64,000 bases of DNA from Candidatus Zhuqueibacterota bacterium (GCA_030950365.1 JAUZRQ010000013.1:31076-95075), one strand, 5' to 3'. Positions 38,135 to 48,222 are shown, counted from the first letter of the stretch. Made by a program: numbers and translations. Notes: generated by a model not told the origin, from the sequence alone.

Positions 38135-39592
38135 AGCCGTAGCATATGCTTCCAACTTGTGCGGGAATCTATTCAGCCCAAATTGCGCCAAACCGATGTC
38201 ATCGCAATTCCCATCATGAGCCGAGAACACAAGCAAGGATGCTTGTGCAACAGCAATCCAACGCTGGCAGGGATTGGAAACCCTGCCAGCGTGAGATGCA
38301 GTAGCCATGTCCAATTTTTGAAATTATTTCAATTTTGTGATTTCAATTCTGTGATTGAATTACGGTATTGCAATGCTCCCTGGCCTTTTGAAGCGGGGTT
38401 TTGCCGCTTTTTCTCGCCGGCAACGTCGGCCGCCGCGCGTCCATCCGCCCAATTTGAATCACATTTTTGAAGCCACCCTCCTCTCGGCCTGCATTTTGTG
38501 AAAATTTTGACACAACTTCTTACAATTTCTTCCGTGGCACAGAGGTTGTTTAAAACAGGCGTGGTTAGCGGGAGAGACAATGACTGTCTCATCACAATCA
38601 GGACCACCTGCCTGTAGGGATGCATTCGACAGGCATCACATGCGCGAATGACTCGCCAATCCTTTCATTTCAGGACGGACGGGTTAGTTGAGGCTGACCT
38701 GTTGGCAGCTCGGGATAAGCCGCACCGGAAGCAAATGATCCAGGGATGGATGTCCGTCAGCGCCGACAGGAGCGTTTTGTTGAACAGTGAAAAGAGGGAT
38801 CTTGGGGTAAACGTTGCCAGGGCTTTCGGCAAAACTGTTCAACCCGACCCTCATTTCCTGGCGAACGTTGCAGGGATGGCCCAAAGTTGAGCTTCTGATG
38901 TGCGACTTGATGGCAACTCGGACCAGGTTGGCCTCAAACTTAACCCGATTTCACTTCTTTGCTGCAGGGACGCGATTTCACGACAGCGTACCCATCCGCC
39001 GGCAATCGACAATCACCTCACAGTTTCGTCGAGCCGCGATGTGGACGTGTTGGGAGCATGCAAGTGGGCTGAGGTTACTTTCTCCCATGATGGGAGTCGC
39101 AGCGCACTGACTTTTGCAACATGGGATTCTTCCAACAGCATCTGGAGGCTCAAATGCATCTTTGCACTGCATCCGGCGTTTTCAGGAGCCGGCACCATTG
39201 CGTTCAGACTTCGCTGCATGCCACCGAACCATCGGTTTGCGACCATTCTCTGTATCATCCCGCCTTCGCGCATTCGGTGACGGCTGCTGCTCCATCCGTA
39301 GCGATTTTGCATTCGAATCGTCGTATTATCGTCGAACTCCACGAATTCCGTTGGCCTTTATCCATGCCCGCATGCGGTCTGGATCGCGGGCCCGGAGGGA
39401 CGCCAATCCAGTGGTGGCTCATTGCACCGAATTGTCTGGTAGCCGTGCCATCACCCCACTATGATGAGCGGGGCCACTCAGCACATCCGCCAGGACGCCA
39501 GTTTCCATAGCGCTGAAATGTACACCTTTGATCCAGGACGAGATGAACGCCTATTCGGGATATTTACAACCGTCAAACCAAAGGAGGGCTCG
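38135..39592. other. 1.46-kb gene-poor region
   Basis: No reading frame here has a ribosome site plus a family-like sequence. The left part holds repeats: CACAAGCAAGGATGCTTGTG (38228-38247) and the perfect hairpin of 12-base arms ACGCTGGCAGGG and CCCTGCCAGCGT (38261-38292). From about 38560 to 39480 the sequence is GC-balanced, not repetitive by eye, with scattered CAGGGATG or CAGGGACG words and CCTGT...ACAGG pairs (38610-38632). Confidence 0.6.
38261..38292. repeat. Perfect 12-bp-arm hairpin (GCTGGCAGGG family)
   Basis: Arms ACGCTGGCAGGG and CCCTGCCAGCGT with loop ATTGGAAA. A degenerate relative, CTGGCAGGCGCGGAAACCCT plus GTCAG, lies at 50942-50967. Confidence 0.8.
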
Positions 39593-40168
39593 ATGATCTT
39601 ACACTTGCTTTTATCGACAGCATTATTTTCGTCGTTTACGCCGGATATCTTACTGAACAAGCACGCGCGCAATTTCCGCCTCCAATCGTTGACCGGCAAG
39701 ACGTTTACGCTAAGCGAGCTTCGCGGTAAAGTGGTTTACTTAAACTTCTGGGCCACCTGGACCAAGGTCAGCAAAGAAGAATTACCGCACCTCGCTGCTC
39801 TGCAAAAGAAATATGGACAGTATGGCTTCACTGTACTGGCGGTCAGCGTGGATAACCACAAAACCAAAATTTTGAAGTTCCTGAAAAAACACAACATTGA
39901 GCTAATCACACTGTGGGATCGCAAAAAACGGGTGGCACGCCGGTTTCTGGTGGAAACCATGCCCAGCAGTTATCTCATCGACCGCAACGGGCGCGTGCGG
40001 TATATTCAAAAAGGCTATGACGCAGATAGAATGAAAGCTATTCAAAGCAAGATCGAATTTTTGCTGTCCGAGCCGACCACGCGGAAACCCGCCCCGCCGG
40101 CAATCAGCTACAAGCCGGTGATGGCGCATCAGGAAACGGACCACTCCGCGCATCGACAGGTAGAATAA
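39593..40168 (+). CDS. Thioredoxin-like (TlpA/AhpC-TSA) protein without CxxC
   Basis: 191 residues. An N-terminal signal-anchor (MILHLLLSTALFSSF) is followed by a TlpA-type domain (FRLQSLTGKTFTLSELRGKV, then VYLNFWATW). The usual W-Cys-x-x-Cys is Trp56-Thr-Lys-Val-Ser60, so both redox cysteines are gone. The fold's other marks stay: VLAVSVDN and the cis-Pro TMPSSYLIDRNG. A disordered tail follows (about 165-191). It is probably a binding or structural thioredoxin fold. AAAGGAGG precedes the ATG. The NHL gene starts 44 nt later. Confidence 0.85.
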   Translation: MILHLLLSTALFSSFTPDILLNKHARNFRLQSLTGKTFTLSELRGKVVYLNFWATWTKVSKEELPHLAALQKKYGQYGFTVLAVSVDNHKTKILKFLKKHNIELITLWDRKKRVARRFLVETMPSSYLIDRNGRVRYIQKGYDADRMKAIQSKIEFLLSEPTTRKPAPPAISYKPVMAHQETDHSAHRQVE

Positions 40169-40212
40169 TTCCCTTGCAACGACAACACGAGCACTGCACC
40201 GAGGAGAACACG

Positions 40213-42609
40213 ATGCACCGAATCTGGACCATTGGACTGGTTTTCGCAATTGCGCTGGCAGCACTGGGGTTTCACTTGCATTTACCGCAGCCAGCAGCCT
40301 CGACCGCCGATGATATTGCCGTCGCTGATACTCGCGTGAGTGATCAGGCCGTGATGCAATTGCTTACGCAGCACCTACTCCGCGCCCTCAGCCATACAGA
40401 TGCTAGTCGGCTTGCCGGACTACTGACGTCGGATTACCAGGAAGCGCCGGCACGTTGGAACGATCCCACCGGCTATATTCTTTTGGGTAAACGCAAACGG
40501 TATTTGCGTCGGTATATCAACGGCAAGCGGCGCTTTCTGCGCGAATTTCAAATGGTCCCCCCCTCGCAGCTCCAGAAACTTCGTTTTCGGCTCATCGAAT
40601 GGCTGCCCCAGGGCGATGCGGCGGATTGTACCCTGGAGGCCTTCGCGGTGAACGGCCAGCTACAGGCGCGCATCCGATTGTATTTCACCCGTGAAGAAGA
40701 CGGCTGGCGTCTGGCCATGAGCGACGGACTGTCGCTGCTGGCGCGGCTGACGGCCACAGCGCCGCAGCCGCAAGACAGCACCGTTCAGGAATCCGGACGC
40801 ATTCTGTTCGAGCAAACAGCCGTGCCGGACGACGACCGCACGTTTCGGTTCCGGATGCTCCTGCCGCAATACCGCGTGCTATCGTTGAATCGGAGCGTGG
40901 CCGCAGCGCGATGGCGACAAGAGATGCTGATGAGTCCGTTTGCCATGGCATTTCTGGCGCTATCCCCGCTCGTGCCCGGAAATCGCGATAGCGAACCGGC
41001 ATTTATGCAACTGATCACCGATCCCGGACAGAACCGTGTGCTGTACGGCCATTTCAGGCGCCAGTTTAAAAGCTATGACGCCCTGGAGACTGGCCGACGT
41101 TTGCAGCAGCCGCATGGCATTGCGGTGGACAGCCGTGGATACATTTACATCGCCGATACCGGCAATGCGCGCATTTTGATTGTCAAGCGGTCGGGGCGCG
41201 GCGAGAACGCCGATTTGCTTTGCCTGCGGGCGTTCGGCGAGCAGATGCTGCGCCGGCCGTATGCCCTGGCCTGGGATGACGGCGGCACGCTGCGCGATAC
41301 GACGGACGATCTGCTCTGGGTGATCGATCGCGGTACCGGTGAGCTACTGGCGTTTCGCGCATCGCTCTTGGAACCGGCGCTGGTGGCACGCTATAGGCAT
41401 CCGGACTGGCGCGATCCCGTGGCCGTGGCCATCGGTCGTTTCAACGGTCGCAGCGATGGTCAGCTTTTTGTGGCCGATCAGCAGGCACCTGCCCTGCACC
41501 GGTTGATGTTCGACGGCAAAATGGTGCGGCCGGTTCAGCAGCTTTCGCTGCCGCAGGGCAGTCACCCAGAAACCCTCGCCAGCGATTTCTGGGGCAATCT
41601 TTATCTCTCTGACACCGGCCACGCCCGCGTGGTAAAATATGCTCCGGATTTCACTCTGCTTGCCACCCTCAATATGCCGGGCTCCGCCTTTGCGCCACTG
41701 TTGTTTCAGCCGCTGTTTCTGGCCTATGGTTCGCTTGGCGGACATCCGCGGGAATATATCGGTTTCAATCAGGGGTTCGCACTGGAACGCTGGACGTCTG
41801 ACACCGGTTTGAAGCGTTTCAAACTGGGCATTGACGTGCAATTGCAGCGCGTGGTTTTGTCAGCGGATCGTTCGCGGGTGCGTTTCGAAGGAATACTGAC
41901 CGATACCGGCCATTTGTCGTTGAAGCTTATCCGCGTCGACTATCCCGAGCAACGCTTCGAACTGCTTCGAACCTGGAGCCCCGCAGGTCGGTTTTCGTGG
42001 ACCTGGGATCGCCGGGAATCAACAACGGCGTTTGTGCCCTCCGGCGAATATGTTATCCGGTTGCGGGCAGCCACACCTTCTGGCCAGAACGTGAGCGTGC
42101 GCGAGTTTGGCCCCATCACCCTGCCCATGTTTTTCCGCCTCGAGGCCGGCGATGCCCTGACGGCTGCGGATTTCTGCATTCGGGGAGAAATCGCCAGCGT
42201 AACGGTGGGACGAAACCAGCGCATCATATGGGCGCACCATGAGGCCGTGGTGTTCCGCTTCCCCATGCTGGATACCGGTCGCCGCTATGACGTTCGCTTA
42301 CTGTACCTCACCGAGGACAGCCCGGTGCAGCAAATGGCATCCATCAATGGAGTCCCCCTTCATGCTCCCATGAAGGTTGGCCATTCCACGCAAAGGACGG
42401 CGTGGGTGGCCATTCCATCGGAAGCGCTGTCGGATGCAGCAATGGAGCTACGTATTGAGAAAATTGCCGGCAAGGGACGCGTTGGTGTGGCGGCCATCAC
42501 GTTGCGGGATGCCAGTGCGGCTCCACTGCAGCCGCTGGAGATGACCCTGCATCCGGCCATCCCGGCGACGCCGTTGGTGAGGAATGCCCCGGATCACGGC
42601 GGCCCGTGA
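40213..42609 (+). CDS. Exported NHL-repeat propeller protein
   Basis: 798 residues. An N-terminal hydrophobic segment (MHRIWTIGLVFAIALAALGF) exports or anchors it. Residues about 40-180 look like an NTF2/SnoaL-like domain (LLTSDYQEA, then LYFTREEDGWRLAMSD). NHL blades follow (about 290-550; QQPHGIAVDSRGYIYIADTG, then NARIL; LASDFWGNLYLSDTGHARVV). Then come a FlgD/Ig-like domain and a C-terminal beta-sandwich resembling a carbohydrate-binding module. GAGGAGA precedes the ATG. It pairs with the cysteine-less thioredoxin-like gene upstream. Function is unknown. Confidence 0.85.
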   Translation: MHRIWTIGLVFAIALAALGFHLHLPQPAASTADDIAVADTRVSDQAVMQLLTQHLLRALSHTDASRLAGLLTSDYQEAPARWNDPTGYILLGKRKRYLRRYINGKRRFLREFQMVPPSQLQKLRFRLIEWLPQGDAADCTLEAFAVNGQLQARIRLYFTREEDGWRLAMSDGLSLLARLTATAPQPQDSTVQESGRILFEQTAVPDDDRTFRFRMLLPQYRVLSLNRSVAAARWRQEMLMSPFAMAFLALSPLVPGNRDSEPAFMQLITDPGQNRVLYGHFRRQFKSYDALETGRRLQQPHGIAVDSRGYIYIADTGNARILIVKRSGRGENADLLCLRAFGEQMLRRPYALAWDDGGTLRDTTDDLLWVIDRGTGELLAFRASLLEPALVARYRHPDWRDPVAVAIGRFNGRSDGQLFVADQQAPALHRLMFDGKMVRPVQQLSLPQGSHPETLASDFWGNLYLSDTGHARVVKYAPDFTLLATLNMPGSAFAPLLFQPLFLAYGSLGGHPREYIGFNQGFALERWTSDTGLKRFKLGIDVQLQRVVLSADRSRVRFEGILTDTGHLSLKLIRVDYPEQRFELLRTWSPAGRFSWTWDRRESTTAFVPSGEYVIRLRAATPSGQNVSVREFGPITLPMFFRLEAGDALTAADFCIRGEIASVTVGRNQRIIWAHHEAVVFRFPMLDTGRRYDVRLLYLTEDSPVQQMASINGVPLHAPMKVGHSTQRTAWVAIPSEALSDAAMELRIEKIAGKGRVGVAAITLRDASAAPLQPLEMTLHPAIPATPLVRNAPDHGGP

Positions 42610-42693
42610 TGATAGTTTTCTCATTCAGGCAGTGATGCAGTCAACCATAGATATCCCTTCTCCTCCATCACCCTCCTCCCCTCACAGCCAGAT

Positions 42694-42725
42694 GGCTCGG
42701 GTCGCAAGACCCGGGCCATTGTTTT
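42694..42725 (+). terminator. Rho-independent terminator after the NHL gene
   Basis: Ten-base stem GGCTCGGGTC pairing with GACCCGGGCC (one wobble), GCAA tetraloop, then ATTGTTTT. Confidence 0.75.
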
Positions 42726-43514
42726 ATGCGTTTGCCTTTAGCATTGATTCTCACACCGTCCGCCAATCGGTTATGACATGGAGGCCCACATCCAATAAGA
42801 AATTTTTCCTTCAGATTAAATATAGGAAAAAGGGCTAATCCATGCCTTCAGCAAATCAGTGCCAATCGGTAAAATCAGTAGTCTTATGGCTGAATCCAGG
42901 CACGCCATAGTCTGGATAATTCATCACGCAAAGGCGCAACGAACGCAAAGTGTTGATCAATCTAACCTGAATTATTCATAAATGTTTGGAAATATATCCG
43001 TAACACATTAATTTTAAAAACATTAAATTCCTGTTGGTCCCCCAAAATGGTTTTTACCGCAGAGTGCGCAAAGCACGCAGAGAAAAGCAAAAATGCTTGT
43101 GAAGCCGTTGGAAATAGACTTTTCATTCAATAAAATTGAAATACTTATGTTTTTCTCTGCGAATCTCAGCGTTTTCGGCGGTTCTGCGTTAATTATTTGC
43201 ATGCATAATTTAGGCTAAGGCTTAAAAGGTTTATCTATCTTTATAGTTTAAAAAATAAGTTTTTTATCAAGCGCAATTATAAGGCACTATTTCTTTGCAA
43301 CTTGGCGTATTTGCGTGAGAAATTTATAAATGAAGCAAGATAAATCAAAAAAATGTAACAAATTCCAGAATTATTTTTTGCATTTTATCGGATTAATAAG
43401 TAATATTTGCGATAAAATATAGCGGGCTGAAATGGAGTTTTTAGCGGCTTTCGGATGGAGCGGTTATTAATCGACCAAAGGAGCCATTCGCACCTTATTG
43501 GAGGAGATATCCGT
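42726..43514. other. AT-rich intergenic region with dispersed repeats
   Basis: About 790 bases without a gene. It holds a GTGCCAATCGGTAAAATCAG repeat (about 42860), an ACGCAAAGGCGCAACGAACG repeat (about 42928), and two oppositely oriented CCGCAGAGTGCGCAAAGC / CTCTGCGAATCTCAGCG repeats (about 43055 and 43150). The right 300 bases are strongly AT-rich and should hold the DUF47-pit promoter. Confidence 0.5.
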
Positions 43515-44189
43515 ATGCGAAACATCGCAAACCTGTTCGGGCGATCGCCTTTTTCAGCATTGCAGAAACACATGGAAGAGGTCATGAAATGCTGCGAAGG
43601 GGTCAAAACCCTGTTTGAGGCCCTGAAGCAAGGCGATCAGGCGCGAGTCGAAAGCATTGCCAAAGAAATTTCTGAAAACGAGCATAAAGCTGATCTGATC
43701 AAAAACGACATCCGCAACCACATCCCCAAAAGCCTGTTCATGCCGGTGGACCGTGGCGACCTGCTGGAAATCCTCGCCATTCAGGACGGCATCGCCGACC
43801 GGGCCGAGGATGTGGGCGTGTTGCTGTCTCTGCGGCCCATGCAAATCCCGCCCATACTTATTGAAGACCTGGACCAATTCCTCGACCGGGTTTACGAGAC
43901 CACTGCGAAGACCCACCTCGTGATTCAGGAGCTGGACGAGCTTCTGGAAACGACTTTCGGTGGGGCCGAGGCGGAAAAAGTCAAAAACATGATCGACGAC
44001 ATCTGCCTGGCCGAGCACGAAGCCGATCTGGCGCAGCAGTCGCTGTTCAAAAAACTTCTCGAGCTGGAATCGGAGCTATCGTATTTGCCGTTTATCCTGT
44101 GGATGCGGCTCTTTGAAACCGTCGGCGATATTGCCAACCGCGCTGAGCGGTTAGCCAATCGAATCCGAATCCTGCTCATCCTGGACTGA
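43515..44189 (+). CDS. DUF47/PhoU-like phosphate transport accessory protein
   Basis: 224 residues, all-helical, TIGR00153/DUF47 type (SENEHKADLIKNDIRNHIPK and DICLAEHEADLAQQSLFKKL are the two PhoU-like acidic helices, likely metal-binding). It usually regulates the PiT transporter encoded next to it. The ATG at 43515 has GGAGGAG upstream. The pit gene starts 34 nt after the stop, so this is an operon. Confidence 0.92.
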   Translation: MRNIANLFGRSPFSALQKHMEEVMKCCEGVKTLFEALKQGDQARVESIAKEISENEHKADLIKNDIRNHIPKSLFMPVDRGDLLEILAIQDGIADRAEDVGVLLSLRPMQIPPILIEDLDQFLDRVYETTAKTHLVIQELDELLETTFGGAEAEKVKNMIDDICLAEHEADLAQQSLFKKLLELESELSYLPFILWMRLFETVGDIANRAERLANRIRILLILD

Positions 44190-44223
44190 ATTTTGGCTAA
44201 AATCTGGAGGAAGGGAAAGCACA

Positions 44224-45462
44224 ATGCTCGAAATGATCATTTTGGGGTTAGCCGTCGCCGCCGGGCTATACATGGCTATGAACATCGGCGGGAATGACGT
44301 CGCCAATGCCATGGGAACATCCGTGGGGTCCGGCGCCTTGACATTCAAACAGGCCATTTTAGTGGCTGCGATTTTTGAGTTTGCCGGCGCCGTGCTAGTC
44401 GGTTCACACGTCACCAACACCATCCGCAAGGGGATTGTCGCTCCGGAGGCTTTTGCCAATCATCCGGAATTGCTAATGTATGGCATGCTGGCCGCGCTGC
44501 TGGCCGGCGGCTTGTGGCTGCAACTTGCCACGGCGCTCGGCTTGCCGGTTTCGACCACGCATTCCATTGTTGGTGCCATTCTCGGCTTTGGCATCATTTC
44601 CGGTGGAGGTGTCAACACCGTGGCCTGGAGTAAAGTTGCCACCATCGTCATGAGCTGGGTGATCTCTCCGGTCATGGGCGGATTGATCGCCTTTTTTATG
44701 TTTACTCTGGTACGAAAGTCCATCCTGCTCAAAAAAAATCCGGCCGCGCCAACCAAGCGGCTGGCGCCATTCCTCATCGCGCTGGTCATCTTTATCCTCG
44801 TATTATCCTTCATTTATAAAGGATTGAAAAATCTACACCTGGACCTTCCCCTCGGGCAGGCCGTTCTGTTCGCTTTTATTGCCGCAACAGGAGCCGGTTT
44901 GTTGGCCCATTTTACTCTGCCCTCACTGGAGCGACGCATGAATGGCGAACTGAAATTTGTCGAACGCATTTTCCGCGATTTGCAGATTCTGACCGCCTGC
45001 TACGTGGCCTTTGCCCACGGCGCCAACGATGTCGCCAACTCCATCGGGCCGCTGGCGGCCATTCTGAATATCATGAAAACCGGTTCGGTCGCCATGAAAG
45101 TGCAGGTCCCAACCTGGGTTCTGGCCATGGGCGGAGGCGGGATCGTCCTTGGACTGGCTATCTGGGGGCGGAATGTGATCGAGACCGTGGGCAAAAAGAT
45201 CACCGAGATGACCCCATCACGCGGCTTTTCAGCGGAATTCGGCGCGGCGACGACGGTGCTGGTGTGCTCCAAACTGGGCCTGCCGATTTCTACCACACAC
45301 ACCCTGGTAGGCTCGGTGATTGGCGTCGGATTTGCGCGCGGCATCGCGGCACTGAACCTGCGCGTAATTCGCAATATCGTCTATTCCTGGATCATCACCA
45401 TGCCGGTAACCGGCGTGATCACCATTCTGCTGTACAAATTGCTTGTGCTGGTTCTGGTTTGA
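44224..45462 (+). CDS. pit: PiT-family inorganic phosphate transporter
   Basis: 412 residues, about ten transmembrane segments. The duplicated PiT signature is present as GGNDVANAMGTSVGSGAL near the N-terminus and HGANDVANSIGPLAAI in the second half, each paired with a PVSTTHSIVG or PISTTHTLVG segment. It imports phosphate with protons or sodium. A good terminator follows, so DUF47-pit is a two-gene unit. Confidence 0.95.
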   Translation: MLEMIILGLAVAAGLYMAMNIGGNDVANAMGTSVGSGALTFKQAILVAAIFEFAGAVLVGSHVTNTIRKGIVAPEAFANHPELLMYGMLAALLAGGLWLQLATALGLPVSTTHSIVGAILGFGIISGGGVNTVAWSKVATIVMSWVISPVMGGLIAFFMFTLVRKSILLKKNPAAPTKRLAPFLIALVIFILVLSFIYKGLKNLHLDLPLGQAVLFAFIAATGAGLLAHFTLPSLERRMNGELKFVERIFRDLQILTACYVAFAHGANDVANSIGPLAAILNIMKTGSVAMKVQVPTWVLAMGGGGIVLGLAIWGRNVIETVGKKITEMTPSRGFSAEFGAATTVLVCSKLGLPISTTHTLVGSVIGVGFARGIAALNLRVIRNIVYSWIITMPVTGVITILLYKLLVLVLV

Positions 45463-45488
45463 TGCAGAACCGATCGAAACCATTTGAT

Positions 45489-45526
45489 CGCTTCTCGATG
45501 ACACCATCGGGAAGCGTTTTTTTTTT
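45489..45526 (+). terminator. Strong Rho-independent terminator after pit
   Basis: Twelve-base stem CGCTTCTCGATG pairing with CATCGGGAAGCG (one wobble), ACAC loop, followed by ten Ts. Confidence 0.92.
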
Positions 45527-46029
45527 GCAAACAAAGTAGGGCTAATTTTCAGTTATTCTCAATCACTCAAATGGGGAATCTCTCGCAGAGGCACCGGGAT
45601 CGCGGGGCTATCTTTTACGGCTCGTCCTGTAATACAGGTGGTCGCAGTTGACAAGAGATGAACCGGGGTTGTTTTTTCATGACTGCTTTCCTTTGAACCT
45701 CTCGCGATCACCAGCCTCTTCTTCCCATCACTGCCGGGCACCTTCATCGGTAGTCCATCTCCCACTTTATTAGGAATCATACTGCTAGGAAAGCGATTCA
45801 TGCGTTTTTTCGATTAAAAGGCATTTTGGGCTGAACCATGAGCATTTGGTTTGGCCGCCTGGCCGCTAACCAAACGCCCCCCATCGCTGGGTTCCATAAC
45901 GCCATCGCAGCACCACCATGGTAGCACTTGTCCACCGTTTCCCGTAGCCGATTCGCCGCTTTCCGCTTGTATTTTGCTCATTGTTGGCCTATATTTTTCA
46001 ATTCAAATAGACTCGTTTTGGAGGGAGCC
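45527..46029. other. Intergenic region before the esterase gene
   Basis: About 500 bases with no plausible gene. A degenerate TCTCGCAGAGGCACCGGGATCG repeat lies at about 45582. A TTG..TATATTTTT element about 40 bases upstream of the esterase is a possible promoter. Confidence 0.45.
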
Positions 46030-46878
46030 TTGCCGCTAAGAATGACAATCGCCGGTGTTCTGTGCCTCGGCCTCAGTATCCTCAATTCGTGTGAACGCGT
46101 TAAACCGCTTATTTCCGGCCGAGTTCATATCGAATATGTATCCTCGGAGTCCATGCACAAATACATCCCGCTGGCGACCGTTCTTCCCGAAAGCTATCAC
46201 AAGCAAGAAAACCGGAAGCGCCGCTATCCGGTGATCTACCTCTTGCACGGCTACAGCGGCGACTACATGCAATGGCTGAAGATCGCTGATCTGCCAGCGC
46301 TGGCCTCCAAATACGAGACCATCCTCGTTTGCCCGGACGGCGGCTACGATTCCTGGTATGTGGATAGCCCCGTGGATTCCACTATTCAATACGAAACCCA
46401 CATCCTGCGTGAAGTAATCACGTACATCGATACGACCTACCGCACGATGGGGTGGCGTGGCCGTGCCATCACCGGCCTGAGCATGGGCGGGCATGGTGCC
46501 CTTCGTTTTCTTTCACTCTATCCGGACAGTTTCGTCGCAGCCAGCAGCATGAGTGGCATCCTCGATTTGCGGCCCTTCCCAAATAGCTGGAATATCGAAG
46601 GCCGACTCGGACCGTTCGAGAAATACAAACAGCGCTGGGAACGCAACAGCAATGTCATCCTGGTGCGGCGGTTGAGAGGCCAACGAAAAGGGATCATGGT
46701 GGATTGCGGCAGCGACGATTTTGCTCTGGCGGTCAACCGGGCCTATCGCGACAGCGCGCGCGTTCATGACGTGCCGGTGGAATACGGTGAATTCCCGGGA
46801 AAGCATAACCGCGACTACTGGGCCTCGCGCATCGAAGCGCATATCCAATTTCTGCAACAATTTTTCTCCAAATCCTAA
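46030..46878 (+). CDS. Esterase D/antigen-85-like alpha/beta hydrolase lipoprotein
   Basis: 282 residues. The best start is TTG at 46030, preceded by GGAGGGAGCC; an ATG at 46042 is also possible. The N-terminus is a lipoprotein signal with lipobox-like ILNSC. The PF00756 fold shows PVIYLLHGYSGD, the nucleophile Ser151 in GLSMGGHGA, an acid in CGSDD, and the base His in PGKHNRDYW. It probably hydrolyses esters in the periplasm. A 15-nt gap leads to the DAACS carrier. Confidence 0.88.
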   Translation: MPLRMTIAGVLCLGLSILNSCERVKPLISGRVHIEYVSSESMHKYIPLATVLPESYHKQENRKRRYPVIYLLHGYSGDYMQWLKIADLPALASKYETILVCPDGGYDSWYVDSPVDSTIQYETHILREVITYIDTTYRTMGWRGRAITGLSMGGHGALRFLSLYPDSFVAASSMSGILDLRPFPNSWNIEGRLGPFEKYKQRWERNSNVILVRRLRGQRKGIMVDCGSDDFALAVNRAYRDSARVHDVPVEYGEFPGKHNRDYWASRIEAHIQFLQQFFSKS

Positions 46879-46893
46879 ACCTCGGAGGAGAGC

Positions 46894-48222
46894 ATGAAAC
46901 TGGCATTGCACTGGAAAATTATCATCGGGCTGGTTCTGGGTGTGATCTATGGAATCATCGGTGCACTCAACGGCTGGGGGACATTCACCAGCAATTGGAT
47001 CGCGCCGTTCGGCACCATTTTTATCAACCTGCTGAAACTCATTGCCGTGCCGCTGGTGTTGGCATCCCTGATTACCGGGGTGGCTTCGCTGTCCGATCTT
47101 CGCAAACTCTCCCGGATTGGCGGAAAGACCATCGCGATCTACATCACCACCACCGTGGTTTCTGTGACCATCGGATTGGTGCTGGTGAATGTGCTCAAGC
47201 CAGGGCATAAAGTGCCGGCGGACATGCGAGAGGAACTGCAGCGGACGTATCAAACCGATGTGCAAAGTCGAACCGAAATGGCTGAACAGGCCAAACAGCG
47301 CGGTCCGTTGCAGCCGATCGTGGACATGGTCCCATCCAACTTTTTCGGCGCCGCCAGCAGCAACCGCAATATGCTTCAGATCGTTTTCGTTTCCATTCTT
47401 ATCGGCGTTGGCCTGATTCAAGTCAGCAAAGAACACGCCGAGCCGGTGCTCAAACTGTTCGAAGGCTTTAACCATGTGATCATCCGGCTGGTAGATATTA
47501 TTATGCTCATGGCCCCCATCGGCGTTTTTGCCCTGATTGCCGATACCATAAACAGCGTGGCTAAGGATAACCTGGCGCAGGTGGTGGAACTGCTCAGCGC
47601 GCTGGGATACTACTGTCTCACGGTCATTGTCGGCCTGTTTTTCCACACAACCATGACTTATCCGATGCTATTGAAGCTGTTTACCAACATGAAAATCAAA
47701 ACCTTTTTTCAGGGCATTGCTCCAGCGCAATTGGTGGCGTTTTCCACCAGCTCCAGCGGTGCCACGTTGCCGGTGACCATGGAACGCTGCGAGGAAAACC
47801 TGGGGGTGTCGGAGGAAGTATCGTCATTTGTATTACCACTTGGCGCGACTATTAATATGGATGGAACGGCGTTGTATCAAGCCGTGGCAGCCGTGTTCAT
47901 TGCTCAGGCACTGAATCTGGGGCTGGATATCGGCGCCCAGCTTACCATTATCCTGACGGCCGTACTGGCCTCCATCGGCACGGCGGCGGTGCCCAGTGCC
48001 GGCATCATCATGCTGGTGATCATTCTCGAAGCTGTCAATGTGCCCAGCGCCGGCATTGCGCTCATTCTCGGCGTCGATCGCATTCTCGATATGCTGCGAA
48101 CGGTAACCAATATCACCGGCGATGCCACCGTGGCGACGGTGGTGGCTTCCACCGAAGGCCAGCTCCGTCCGCCCACAATGGATAGCCGCAAAGACCGTAT
48201 CCGAATTCATGCAGAACAGTAG
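46894..48222 (+). CDS. Dicarboxylate/amino acid:cation symporter (DAACS)
   Basis: 442 residues with the GltP/DctA fold. The SSSGATLPVTM hairpin, NMDGTALYQ, GTAAVPSAG and the terminal DRILDMLRTVTNITGDATVA motifs are present. It takes up glutamate/aspartate or C4 acids with sodium or protons. The loop after TM3 (about residues 105-150) is longer and charged, as in many such proteins. GGAGG precedes the ATG. The stop codon lies inside a dispersed repeat. Confidence 0.95.
   Translation: MKLALHWKIIIGLVLGVIYGIIGALNGWGTFTSNWIAPFGTIFINLLKLIAVPLVLASLITGVASLSDLRKLSRIGGKTIAIYITTTVVSVTIGLVLVNVLKPGHKVPADMREELQRTYQTDVQSRTEMAEQAKQRGPLQPIVDMVPSNFFGAASSNRNMLQIVFVSILIGVGLIQVSKEHAEPVLKLFEGFNHVIIRLVDIIMLMAPIGVFALIADTINSVAKDNLAQVVELLSALGYYCLTVIVGLFFHTTMTYPMLLKLFTNMKIKTFFQGIAPAQLVAFSTSSSGATLPVTMERCEENLGVSEEVSSFVLPLGATINMDGTALYQAVAAVFIAQALNLGLDIGAQLTIILTAVLASIGTAAVPSAGIIMLVIILEAVNVPSAGIALILGVDRILDMLRTVTNITGDATVATVVASTEGQLRPPTMDSRKDRIRIHAEQ

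Noticed and set aside
38648..39510. Several small open frames in the 38-39.6 kb gap
   Set aside because: Overlapping frames, no ribosome sites, and no family resemblance.
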